Assembly (NCBI GenBank): GCA_933228675.1
Contig: OW121740.1
Location: 30,711,632-30,775,631, forward strand
Length of the DNA stretch: 64,000 nt
Reading direction: 5' to 3'
Source of the DNA: Stomorhina lunata
Taxonomy: Eukaryota > Arthropoda > Insecta > Diptera > Rhiniidae
The translations under genes and the position numbers were made by a program. Below, one piece after another: positions 53,701 to 64,000 of the stretch (the first letter of the stretch is position 1; every line of letters starts with the position of its first letter). The notes under the pieces were generated by a model, which saw only the letters and a program-made list of their open reading frames with translations, was not told where the DNA came from and made no database searches.

Positions 53701-56700
53701 ACCCATTGTAATGAGAAGGTTGTCTATTTTAACAAATCCTTTAATGTCATCAGGAATTGACTGTATTTTTTTTTTAAATTTTCCAGTTGAAATTTTGGTT
53801 TTATTATGAAAAATATAGTTTTATTTTATCCAATTTCTCTAGAATTTGAGATATTCAAGTATCCATATAATATTCAAGAATGATGATCCATTTGCCGCAT
53901 TATTTGAAATTTCGATCTGCTGTATCTGTCTTGTCCTACACAGTATTATAGAAATAGTGTTGTTATATATTCTCGCGTTGATTTAATGTCGCTAGACTAT
54001 TAGATATTCAAGAATCAATGATGCATTATCAGCTTGTTTTTGAATTTCGATCTGCTGAATCTGTCTTCTAAAATACATAGTTTTATTGTATATTCATTGC
54101 GTTGATCCAATATCTCTAGACTTTGAGATATTCAAGAATCCATGTGGTATTTAAGAATAATGATCGATCTGCTGTACCTGCTTTTTCCTTTACATGTTAT
54201 TCCAATTCCCAGTTGTTTCTTTATAGCTAGGGAATTTCATTTTTTAATTCTTGTTTTATTTCTTTCTGCCACCATTTTTCTTCATCGACATCCTCTAAAG
54301 AATGAAGAACTTTCTGTTTAGCATATGACGGCTTTTGTACCGACTTTGTTGTTTTGGTTTTGTCATCGTTATTTGATACAGACGAAGCAGGCTCCTCCAA
54401 CAAATTCGTAGTAACGGTTTCCTTTTTCTTTTTATTTTGTCTATATTTTTTTGAATGCCCTTTCCATGCCTCTCTCTTGGCACTTTTTTCGTGCGACATC
54501 ATTTCTGCTATAGGTTTTACTATTTTATTCTCCTTTTTCTTGAGGTACTTTAATCTTTCCTTTTGTCTTTGCTGCTCGTATTTTACTGGATCTTGTTTAA
54601 TTTTATTATAACGTTTTCTTTCTGCTTTCCGCTTTTCGGCCAATACCAGTTCCCTGATTGCTTCTTTATTTGCGGGCAACATGAGATACTAAAAAAATTA
54701 AATTACATTAACTTAAAATGAATTTGTTTTCGCCTGCCAGTCATTATTTCCAAGTTAAATTCTTTACATGGGAATAACGCCAGGGGAATGACAAATATTT
54801 ACAAAACTTTTTTTTCAAGCGATCTACTACAACTAATCACTTAGGGCCACTTTTTGAGTTTGAGATCAAAATTAAATTTATTCTCTAATTAACTAATCTA
54901 AAAGTGCATATTATTTGCATTCGATTTTTTTGGGTGGTGGTTTAAACTTCATGGTGTTGCCATATCGATCAACAAGAAATGACAAACTTTTTTTGCAAAT
55001 GTCAAATGTGTTATCAAAATGACAACTTTTTTTTGTAGAAGAAGAAGACATTGCGCAAATTTCATAGTTATTATACAAATAAAAATGATTTGGCCGTGTT
55101 CTAATAGTTCTTAACTTTCTTATAATTGTTTTATTTAAATTTTCATAAATTTCGGAGTCGATAAAATCTTCATCTGCACTTCCAAAAAATACCTATAAAT
55201 TTCTGTTTCTTTACGTATTTTTAACAGCTGTTTATTATGCATGTGTGTTTTGAGAGTTCTCATTGAAGATTAAACCACCAACATTGACCGCTTAAACTAG
55301 AGAACAAAATAAGATAATCGACCACTCAAAAACAAAATTTGGAGGTTAACATTAATTTAATCTCCGATCTCGAACTCAAAAAGTGGCTCTTAGTAGACCA
55401 ATTGTTCTCGGTCTATTTATAGTCTATGCAACGTATCATCATTTAATCTGTTTACTTTCTTGTACGAATATAATATTTAGGTAATGTTTGAAGGTAATTG
55501 CACCAATTTAATATATTAAGTTTAAAATATATTAAGACCTCATACTCAAAACGTTTTGCTAATCTCAGAATCAATCATACTTTTTTGTATTAACTTAATT
55601 TGTACAATCCTATTTACTCATATAGGGCCACCCAAATAGACCTAATAAAATTACCATGGTAAGAAATCGGCTGGAGCAATTTGGTTCATCTTTGAAGGAG
55701 ATATTAAGAGATATATACATATATGTGTATATACATATAGATACATGTAATTCCCCGACAACATTCCAATTGGAACAAGGGGTACTTCTCTCAGACAATG
55801 AACTGCATTCGATTCTATTTTTGGACACATTGAAAGGGACCTACGTTTTAACTAATAAGTTGAGTTATGAGGTGAACCGCCGCTTTTTCGAAAATTTTTT
55901 TTTTTAAGCGGGTCTGACCTGGGATCAAAATCGGGACCTCTGGTATGCTAGGCGGATGACTAAACTGATATACCACTGCGGTTCACGCCGTCATACATAG
56001 TATTTTTTTTTTTTTTTTTTTACTTTTTTGGTGTGAAGTTAAAATTTGTGGCTCTAAAAGTTGTTCATTGGAATGCACTTATAATCTCGTGAAAAATTTA
56101 ATTATTTACACGTGCCGATATTTTTATGGGTTCATTTGAATGGCATAATTTGATTAAGACTTTATGGGTGGACCCATACATATTATTTAATAGGATTTTA
56201 TCTAAGTATATAGATTAACAATTTTCCCACTTACCTTAATTGATTTTCTTTTGACAACTTTAATGGAACTATTTTCATTTAGTGTATCATCTAATTCCTC
56301 GGTTATAAATTCATCAGTCTCTACAGTTTCATTCTTAGACTCTTCAAAGCCTTTAAGTTCCTCACCAGCCTCACTATCCGTTAAGGTGCTTAAAATATAC
56401 TCTTCGCCATACTCGCCTGCCTCATTTTTAACAAGTACATGCTCCTCATTTGTATGTTCTACTTCTTCAGGATCATTATCAACTTCCTCCAGTTTCTCCT
56501 CACACTTCATTTTATTTTCATTATCCAAATCATCTACTTCCAGCCACTCTTCGTATTCAAATTCTGTCTCCACATTATGGGCTTCAACAGATTCTGCAAC
56601 ACATTTCTCTATATGTTCAACACTTTCTTCTACACCCCCAACATCGATTACTTGTTCAATAATATGTTCTTCCTCTTCAATTATGGGCAAAATCTCTTTA

Positions 56701-56996
56701 GTTTCTAGGTTTTTGGTGGCCTCAGCCTGCAAACGCTGCCGGTAGGCTTGATCGTTTTGTAAAGCCATTTCCTTAAACAGATAGGATTGCAAAAGATGCT
56801 CCACGCAACTATTGCAAATGTGTTCCGGCATGCCGTTTTCATCATTTTCCCCAAAGCATTCCAATGTGGTGCAGTAGTTTAGCAAAGCCGATAGGGTTGT
56901 GGATTCTCCATCAATCACTGTTTCTTCTAGCAAATGTTTGTAGTCGCCACATTCTCGATTGCATGTCCGGCAATCAACTTTTAGCACGAGAGTCAT
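50786..56996 (-). CDS. ZAD and eight-finger C2H2 transcription factor
   Basis: Two exons: 56,996-56,235 (donor AAG|GTAAGT) and 51,571-50,786 (acceptor TTTCAG|ACAAGT), both phase 0, giving 515 residues. Residues 9-85 form a ZAD domain: C9xxC12 (CRTC) and C61xxC64 (CNSC) with LLNYCTTLECFG between them; ZAD mediates dimerisation in insect zinc-finger proteins. A long acidic linker follows (about residues 100-245, rich in Glu). The second exon has eight C2H2 fingers, from CQYCGKIFDKMCRLREHSYV to CTKCDRAFNNSTRLKRHMAT, most with standard spacing but only some with TGEKP-type linkers. It ends with a basic tail. It is a nuclear DNA-binding protein; its targets are unknown. The joining of the exons is inferred from splice sites and phase, and a separate terminal exon lies in the intron (54,227-54,688). 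Confidence 0.8.
52150..54205. repeat. Intron of the ZAD gene: small tandem and dispersed repeats
   Basis: At 52,152-52,208 a segment (AAATCGATCGTTTTGAAAAC, then TTTCCATCACATACC) is repeated from the second intron of the serine protease (45,365-45,420). At 52,709-52,780 there are four copies of an 18-bp unit (ATAACAAATTTCTGAAAT). At about 53,815-54,200 there are about three copies of a ~125-bp unit with GAGATATTCAAGAATC and TTTCGATCTGCTG. The part 51,660-52,150 has a faint dispersed-repeat start and no gene. Confidence 0.6.
54227..54688 (-). CDS. Alternative terminal exon or nested gene: basic, lysine-rich protein
   Basis: An open exon begins after a splice acceptor (TTTTTTAG|TATCTCATG) and runs to a TAG at 54,227-54,229. 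Its phase-0 start is compatible with the ZAD exon donor at 56,235, which would give a 407-residue ZAD protein without zinc fingers. On its own it could start at ATG 54,682 (151 residues). The protein is highly charged: LAEKRKAERKRYNKIKQDP, then QQRQKERLKYLKKKENK and WKGHSKKYRQNKKKK, a basic repeat style seen in insect nuclear proteins. It ends WWQKEIKQELKNEIP. I see no catalytic motif. It could also be an independent gene with an unseen upstream exon. Confidence 0.6.
   Translation of the reverse strand, partial: YLMLPANKEAIRELVLAEKRKAERKRYNKIKQDPVKYEQQRQKERLKYLKKKENKIVKPIAEMMSHEKSAKREAWKGHSKKYRQNKKKKETVTTNLLEEPASSVSNNDDKTKTTKSVQKPSYAKQKVLHSLEDVDEEKWWQKEIKQELKNEIP
54844..55389. mobile_element. 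546-bp MITE with TTA target duplication (Harbinger-like)
   Basis: Left end GGGCCACTTTTTGAGTTTGA and right end (reverse) GAGCCACTTTTTGAGTTCGA form inverted repeats of about 35 bp. TTA lies on both sides (54,841-54,843; 55,390-55,392). A TWA duplication and G-rich ends are characteristic of PIF/Harbinger. No coding sequence. It lies within the ZAD gene intron. Confidence 0.78.
55749..55987 (-). mobile_element. tRNA-derived SINE, copy 4 (internal deletion)
   Basis: The 3' end AATTCCCCGACAACATTCCA, the block GATTCTATTTTTGGAC and the tRNA-like head (TGCTAGGCGGATGACT, TATACCACTGCGGTTCAC) match the other copies in reverse. About 65 bp with the CATTTGCCGTTCGG block are missing. ATACATG-type repeats lie at the 3' side, and CATACATAG at the other, a possible weak target duplication. 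Confidence 0.75.
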
Positions 56997-57730
56997 TTTT
57001 ATTTGTTTAATCTGTGATTTTGTTATTATTTCTTCTCTAGTAAGTTAATAATTTTACCTAAATTTTTTCAACAAAATTTTAACAATGTTTGACAAAGCTT
57101 CAAAAATAGTGTAATAGAGATGTACAAGTATTGTTTGTATGAGTACTCGGTACTCAATATGATCAGTATGTTTACATTTACATACAATACAACTTAAAGA
57201 AAAAAATATAATTGAATTTGTTTAACTAAAAACTAAGGCAACTTTATAACTCGTATTTGAATTAATTTCATATACAAACTTATGTATATTATCATACAAA
57301 TTTTCGAGTACCCAGTATAGAATCATAGGAATTGGCAATTCACAATAGTACTTTAAATACAGAGTCGCTCTAACAATGATGTCAATTTAATTCAAGGAAA
57401 AGCATCAAAAATTAAATTTTATTGTACTTTATAACAAATTAATTGCTGAAAGATTATTTTCATAACTTTTAATCGCATAACATTAAAAATTACACTATTC
57501 AATGCCAAAAATTACTATAAAGTAAAGGTATATTTTTTATGTGTTACGGTCCCCAAGTAAATAAAACACCTAAAATCTGAAAACATTGAAAATGTATTTA
57601 TTGTAAAATTTGTGACTTCCGAAGAGGCAAACTAAGTTTGTTTAAATATTGAATTAAATATTGAATTAAACACAATCTAAATTGGGATGCTTCAATATGA
57701 CCAGAAATTCTACATTTTATTTATGTTCCT
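56997..57730. other. Intergenic, upstream of the ZAD gene
   Basis: No gene or repeat family seen. It contains the ZAD gene promoter region but no clear TATA box in a useful position. Confidence 0.45.
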
Positions 57731-57734
57731 TTTT

Positions 57735-59420
57735 TTATAGGCAATTTTCAAAATTTCCTATTTTAATAGGAAATTTCCTATTTTTAAGGGAAATTTTTAT
57801 AGAAAATTTTTAAAATTTCCTATTTATATAGAAAGTTTTTAAAATTTCCTATTTTTATAGGAAATTTTCAAAATTTCTTATTTTTATAGGAAATTTTCAC
57901 AATTTCCTATTTTTATAGGAAGTTTTCAAAATTTCTTATTTTTATAGGAAATTTTCAAAATTTCCTATTTTTATAGGAAATTTTCAAAATTTCCTATTTT
58001 TATAGGAAATTTTCAAAATTTCCTATTTTTATAGGAAATTTTCAAAATTTCCTATTTTTATAGGAAATTTTCAAAATTTACTATGTTTTTAGGAAATTTT
58101 CAAAATTTACTATTTTTATAGGAAATTTTCAAAATTTCCTATTTTTATAGGAAATTTTCAAAATTTCCTATTTTTATAGGAAATTTTCAAAATTTCCTAT
58201 TTTTATAGGAAATTTTCAAAATTTCCTATTTTTATAGGAAATTTTCAAAATTTCCTATTTTTATAGGAAATTTTCAAAATTTCCTATTTTTATAGGAAAT
58301 TTTCAAAATTTCCTATTTTTATAGGAAATTTTCAAAATTTCCTATTTTTATAGGAAATTTTCAAAATTTCCTATTTTTATAGGAAATTTTCAAAATTTCC
58401 TATTTTTATAGGAAATTTTCAAAATTTCCTATTTTTATAGGAAATTTTCAAAATTTCCTATTTTTATAGGAAATTTTCAAAATTTCCTATTTTTATAGGA
58501 AATTTTCAAAATTTTCTATTTTTATAGGAAATTTTCAAAATTTCCTATTTTTATAGGAAATTTTCAAAATTTCCTATTTTTATAGGAAATTTTCAAAATT
58601 TCCTATTTTTATAGGAAATTTTCAAAATTTCCTATTTTTATAGGAAATTTTCAAAATTTCCTATTTTTATAGGAAATTTTCAAAATTTCCTATTTTTATA
58701 GGAAATTTTCAAAATTTCCTATTTTTATAGGAAATTTTCAAAATTTCCTATTTTTATAGGAAATTTTCAAAATTTCCTATTTTTATCGGAAATTTTCAAA
58801 ATTTCCTATTTTTATCGGAAATTTTCAAAATTTCCTATTGTTATAGGATATTTTCAAAATTTCCTTTTGTTATAGGATATTTTCAAAATTTCCTATTGTT
58901 ATAGGAAATTTTCAAAATTTCTTATTGTTATAGGAAATTTTAAAATTTCCTGTTGTTATAGGAAATTTTCAAAATTTCCTGTTGTTATAGGAAATTTTCA
59001 AAATTTCCTATTGTTATAGGAAATTTTTAAAATTTCCTGTTGTTATAGGAAATTTTCAAAATTTCCTTTTGTTATAGGAAATTTTCAAAATTTTCAAATT
59101 TTCTATTTTTATGGGAAATGTTCTATTTATATAGGAAATTTTCAAAATTTTCTATTTTTATAGGAAATTTTCAAAATTTCCTATTTTAAGATAAAATTTT
59201 CAAAATTTCCTATTTTTATATAAAATTTTCAAAATTTCCTATTTTATACAAAGTTTTCAAAATTTTCTATATAAAATTTTCTATATAGAAAATTTAAAAA
59301 ATTTCCTTTTTTATAAAAAGTTTTCAGAATTTTCTATTTTTATAGGAAATTTTCAGAATTTTCTATTTTTATAGGAAATTTTTAAAATTTCACAGTTTTA
59401 AAGAAATTTTTTTATAGGAA
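57735..59420. repeat. 29-bp hairpin minisatellite, about 57 units
   Basis: CCTATTTTTATAGGAAATTT followed by TCAAAATTT recurs every 29 bp, clearest from about 57,950 to 58,830. Each unit holds the palindrome CCTATTTTTATAGG. Units near 58,830-59,090 change to CCTATTGTTATAGG and the last ones decay. The array sits between the ZAD gene and Cog1, which are transcribed away from each other. Confidence 0.95.
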
Positions 59421-59707
59421 ACTTTTAAAATTTATATATTCTTACAAAAGGAAGTCTTGATATAATTGTCATTCTATAAAGAAATTCGTAGTGTTATTTG
59501 TATAATTTGTATAAAGACCCGTTTCCATAACATGGTTCTGTTACGGCAACGTTTTCTTTATTTGTTTATCTTTGCTATTGTGAATGATTAGTAACAAGAA
59601 GAAGCATTTTTACAGCTGTTTAAAAATTTACGTGTCAGGAGCCAGAAAGAATTCCTCTAAATAAAATATTTTCTTTTTAAATAAATAATAATTAAAGTAA
59701 TATAATA
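59421..59707 (+). promoter_or_regulatory. Upstream region and leader of Cog1
   Basis: A short AT-rich stretch lies between the 29-bp array and the Cog1 start codon. The ATG at 59,708 has the context TATAATAATGGC. No TATA box is clearly placed; a housekeeping-type promoter would not need one. Confidence 0.35.
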
Positions 59708-62700
59708 ATGGCTACATTAAATTTGTTAAATCTTAATGTTGATACATTGTTTGAACAACATAGTGTAGTCGAAATTGATGCAGTGCACAAGAAAATTCAA
59801 GAGGTAGTGGAAAACAAAAGAGAAGAATTGCGAACGATGGTGGGGTAAGCTTCTGTTATGGAAGATAATAAAAATAAATAAATTATAGATATTATTCTTA
59901 TTAAAGGGAACGCTACCGGGACTTGCTTAAAGCTGCCGACACCATCACCGCCATGCAGGATTCTACAAAAGCCCTAATCTGCCAGGTGGACAATATAAAT
60001 GGCAACTGTAAGAATCTTAATGAACAACAATTGCTGGGTTTTAAGACAGAAACCGATAGTGCCGGCGAACTTAAGACTCGAGCAGCTAATAAACAGCTCA
60101 ATAACTATTTTAGTACCATGATACAAATAAAATTGCTGACATCATTGCCCGAGTTAATATGGTCCCAATTGGATCGAGAACATTATTATGCTGCTACAGA
60201 ACTCTTCATATTCAGTCGTCATATTAGTACAGGTCTTCAGTTGGATTCTAATAATCCTTTGATGCAAAAATTACCCGTAGCCAAGAAGCAGTGGGAGATT
60301 ATAAAACCTTTTCATATGACCATTAAACATCAGGTAATGGCTGCATTGGAAAGAGAAAATTTAGGACCAGATGTTACAGTTGATTGTATACTTTCGCTTT
60401 TACAATTGGAGCGCTGTACCTTGGAAAGTGCTTTGAAGACATTCTTGAATTTAAGATGTAATGCATTTGTTAATTGCTTGAATGCTGAGGGTGGTAGAGT
60501 CAAGGAGAGGATACTATCCAGTTTGAGGGTACTCAATGATAGTTTGGATATGGTGGCTAAATGTTTTATGGGTAAGTTTGTGCGTGAAATTCACATATCA
60601 TAACCTACACACCTGAGACAAATGTGAAGCGAAAGTGGACAAAATATTTTGGCATCAAACTAAGATTTTCTGGAAATTTAGAGACACATTAGTCGCTACC
60701 AAAATTATAAATAATAGATGAGCTGAGGTCTGGGTATAGGCTTATGATGGGCCAAAAGATGTACAAGCGCCAACCGTCCTAAGGAAGTCCCTGTTTTAGG
60801 AATACGGCTACACAAATAATCGATCTTCTACTTCTAATTTGAATCGATTGTGGACTTCATACAATTGGATTCTATATCCAACGGTCACTATTACCGTACT
60901 TTCTGCAGGGGCTATAAATTTTTCGGTACTAATACTTATGACAAGCTGACAGTCGTTACTACGGCGTTCGGTTCTTTGTACTGGAAGGATTTAGAATTGC
61001 ACTTTTGCGATATTATAATAATGTCGTAATTTCAAAAATAACAACGAGCGGCTTGTAATTGGCTGGTCAGTTTATTTTTTGGTTTAAGAATCAAAATTAT
61101 CCTACTAATTTTCTTGAGAAGTAAAAATTTTATTGCTCAGCAGGGCTATCCGAGAATATTCAGTGTTAGAACTCTCTGCTGGGAATTATTAAACCAGTTG
61201 GAATGAAGCGAGCAAGGGAACTTATGGTTGGTTCACGATACTTGCTCTCAGCTACGCCATGTTAGTTCAAAGTCAATGTTCAAAGTTCAAAGTGCAAAAG
61301 ATTCACTCGGTTTGAGTGCCCAAGTTGATGGCTAAAATGCTTCACAACCAGCTGAGTTTCTCCTGATATTGTTCTGATAACTAGATATTGCACTTCATAC
61401 ATTTTTTTCTGAAAAAAGTGAAATTAAAGTGTATTTAGAACAATGAAAAACACATAAATGCACAAACAAACAAATATACATTTCATGAGCACGTGTGTGT
61501 GGCTTAGCTTTCTCTTATTGGATAATCGTCTTCATTATTTGTTTCTCTCATTGGATGATCGTCTTCATTATTTGTTTTCGAATTAAAGTAAAAGCGGTAT
61601 ACTCTCATTTTTATGGGGCTTTTCAAAACGACCATATAGCAAATCAATGTATGGAAGTGCAACATCTTATTATATAGAGTAGTCTTTGGTTAAATCGACT
61701 TAGGACTACCTATCTATGCATTAAATATATATAATAAAAAATATGTTAGCTATTTTCTAATTTTTAGTCTTTCCTTCCTATCTTTCCTTTAGACAAAAGT
61801 CCTCTATTTACCAAACTATCCGAATACCGGGATCCCAACGCTCCGCCAACCATTGTACGCATGGATAATGATGATGTACAATTTGCTCATTTATTGCCGG
61901 ATATAATTCTTAATTTTAAACCTAAATTTGATGCAGTTACCCTTAACAATGAAGCGGTACGCATATCACTCGAACAATTTCTCACAGATACCCAGCGTAT
62001 TGCTAGTAACCAACTGAAATTACTTTTTGATTTAGTAATTCATATGAATAGCATTCAGGAAATAAAAACTGAAGCCAACAACCTAAGAAAACAACTAAAT
62101 CTTAATGCTCTCACAACAAAATTTCAATTAACCCAATCCTTGGATTTCTATGAATTACGTTATGTCCCACTCATTAATCAACGTGTGCGCAATATTATAA
62201 ATGACAGCTGGTCCAAGGCCATAAATGAAGCTTTTGTCAATTTAGAAAGCTCTTTAAGGAAAACTGATATCATCCATTCCAAAAATTATACATTATGGCA
62301 AGAGTTTCCATCTGATTTGCCCAATAGTCTGGATCAAGCTTTAAGTGATGATTTGAAATCGAAAAAATTACTTATGAAGTCCAAGGGATATAATGGTCAG
62401 ATTATCAAGATTGTTGCACAATTTGATGAAAATCTTGCGGGTATTATAAAAGAAATGAATGTCTTACTGGAAGAGCCAACAGCAAAACTTGAGGACAAAC
62501 AGGCTTTGGTACAGTTTTTGAAAGATACAGCTCAAAATCACATTACGGAATTTATAACAAAAGTAAAGAATTTAAATTTCGATGTAAGCGATCGCCAGCC
62601 TTTGCTCTTCGTCACTCGCTGCTGCTGTGCCCTAATCGAACTTTGTCCACACTTAAAAATGTGTTTCCACCAATCAACATCTTGGCGCGAACTCATAGGT

Positions 62701-63574
62701 TCTGCAACAACAAGTTCAGCTATGGAATATTGGCAACGTATTTGTGGTTTGATGGAAGATGAAATTTATCAGTTTTGGCTGCAGATTGTACAAGGTTTAT
62801 TAGAGCAATTTAGATGTGATAATTATTTAACACAAATCGATACCGGGAATGTAATTTTGGAAGATTTTGCGGTAAGTTTTTGTTTTTTCTTTAAATCGAA
62901 TGATTTTTTCTTATATCTTTTATTGCCTTTTTTAGCATTGGGAACTTATAACTCTCGACCAAAAAGATGATCAAGATAATCCTGTACAATCTTCATTCCG
63001 TGTACCCACACAACCTCGCATTTCCCTACAATCCTATTTACAAATTCTAATTACATCCCTTAAAGAAATAGTACCCGAAACAATACCAAACAAAGTCCTT
63101 AATACTTTTAATCAACAACTTATTGATGGACTTCTTAAGCACTATCAGCAGCTATTACAAGTTCATCCTACACTTACTCAAAATATTGCCTTACAACTTT
63201 ATTTCGATATAAAATTCTTACAAAATTCTTTTAATATTACGCGAGACCAAAAGGAACAAGTTACTGTTTTACAAAATTCCTACAAAGAACTCATAGATCC
63301 CTTCGACTTTGAGTTATTCTCTTCACAATTAATGGCCAACATAAAAAAATCAGTGTTACGTTCAAATTGTCTTTTGGGCGTTTTGACTCCGCTTAACATG
63401 CAATCATCGCAAACTGGTGGTGTTGTGCAAGAAAAAGATCCAAATGTTTTAAGCTTATGCTCTAGTGGCTCAACATCTCTTTGGTTTCCTCTACTACCGG
63501 TTGTCACGAATACAGCAAATGTGTCGTCGTCCTCTGTGGAAAGTAAAAAAGTTTCTTTAACTGAATCGCCCAAG
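59708..63574 (+). CDS. Cog1: Conserved oligomeric Golgi complex subunit 1 (partial, C-terminus beyond window)
   Basis: Four exons are seen: 59,708-59,844, 59,907-60,571, 61,793-62,871 and 62,936-63,574, all GT-AG and in phase, coding for 840 residues. The last donor (CCCAAG|GTAAAT) leads to at least one more exon outside the window. The N-terminus LFEQHSVVEIDAVHKKI, then NKREELRTMVG joined to ERYRDLLKAADTITAM, is the Vps51-type helical region conserved in COG1. QIKLLTSLPELIWSQLDREH and DCILSLLQLERCTLESALKT follow. COG1 is part of lobe A/B bridging in the eight-subunit tether that returns Golgi enzymes in retrograde vesicles; it acts on the cytoplasmic face of the Golgi. Family recognition is strong. 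Intron 2 (60,572-61,792) is 1.2 kb with no gene in it. Confidence 0.92.
60572..61792. other. Cog1 intron 2, no gene
   Basis: Non-coding. A short duplication near 61,515-61,578 repeats ATTGGATRATCGTCTTCATT and ATTTGTTT twice. No transposon was identified. Confidence 0.5.
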
Positions 63575-63830
63575 GTAAATGATTTTTTATTTTATTTTTC
63601 ATTTTATTTTTAATATTTATGTATTTTTGAACTTTTTGCACTTTTTAAAGGATTATTTGTTTGAAACGTAAAGTTTGATACATTTGCAATCATATAAATA
63701 TTTTGGGTAATTGTTGGTATAAGAAATTTTGTTTATTATTGCATGTTTTGAGTTGTATTACATTTATGGAAATGCTTTGCAAGCTTTTACTAAAAGTTTT
63801 TTTTATTTAATTATTTACTTATTAGCCCTG

Positions 63831-64000
63831 TCACGGAACCCAATTCCGTTTGGAAGTGAAATGAATTCCGTATTTTGCTTCTATACAAAAACTAAAACAA
63901 ATTTTTTTTCGGAATAAAACCACTTTCTATTTTACAAGTGGTATTGAATTAGTAAATTTTTCTTTGTTTAGTCTACTTTTACATTACTCAGGATTGGCTT
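63831..64000. mobile_element. MITE with TGTCACGGAACCC end, cut by window edge
   Basis: It begins TGTCACGGAACCCAATTCCG and continues GGAAGTGAAATGAATTCCGT, which is the reverse complement of the right end of the MITE at 50,201-50,540. It lies in Cog1 intron 4. The far end is outside the window. Confidence 0.65.

Noticed and set aside
56251..56745. 164-codon serine-rich open frame on the plus strand
   Set aside because: It is the antisense of the glutamate-rich linker of the ZAD protein.

Overview
The window looks like nuclear DNA of a higher fly, most likely a calyptrate (blow fly or house fly group). The reasons are AT-rich sequence, short GT-AG introns, a ZAD zinc-finger gene, a fly-type serine protease, and many dipteran transposon families. 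The species is inferred from style only; I cannot fix it from the sequence.

Positions 1 to about 44,000 are a transposon graveyard with almost no host coding sequence. They hold non-LTR retrotransposon remnants of two types (jockey-like and RTE/CR1-like), DD34D and DD41D mariner-like elements, two Tc1-like elements (one with an intact 339-residue transposase), and four copies of a Helitron-like element with a hairpin end. There are also copies of a tRNA-derived SINE with clear target duplications, many copies of a dispersed repeat with ends ACAAGTAAGAAA and ATACCCTTCACCAC, and a series of MITE-like elements whose terminal repeats and target duplications can be read directly. Nesting is deep: a Tc1-like element sits in a long-TIR element with 5-bp duplications (18.7-21.3 kb), and another Tc1-like element (22.0-26.0 kb) carries a SINE, two dispersed repeats and a further element inside one of those repeats. 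A stretch at 28.0-28.3 kb has the layout of a heat-shock promoter but no recognisable coding region after it.

Positions 44,400 to 64,000 are gene-bearing. In order: a secreted chymotrypsin-fold serine protease with a brachyurin-like S1 pocket (+, 3 exons); a convergent gene for an RIIa-domain plus IQ-motif protein of sperm/cilium type (-, 6 exons including one of 15 bp); a ZAD plus eight-finger C2H2 gene (-) whose large intron holds a second in-frame terminal exon; and Cog1, a Golgi tethering subunit (+, 4 exons seen, cut by the window end). Three AT-rich hairpin-type minisatellites (29-31 bp period) lie in or between these genes. The four genes are unrelated in function and do not form a pathway.
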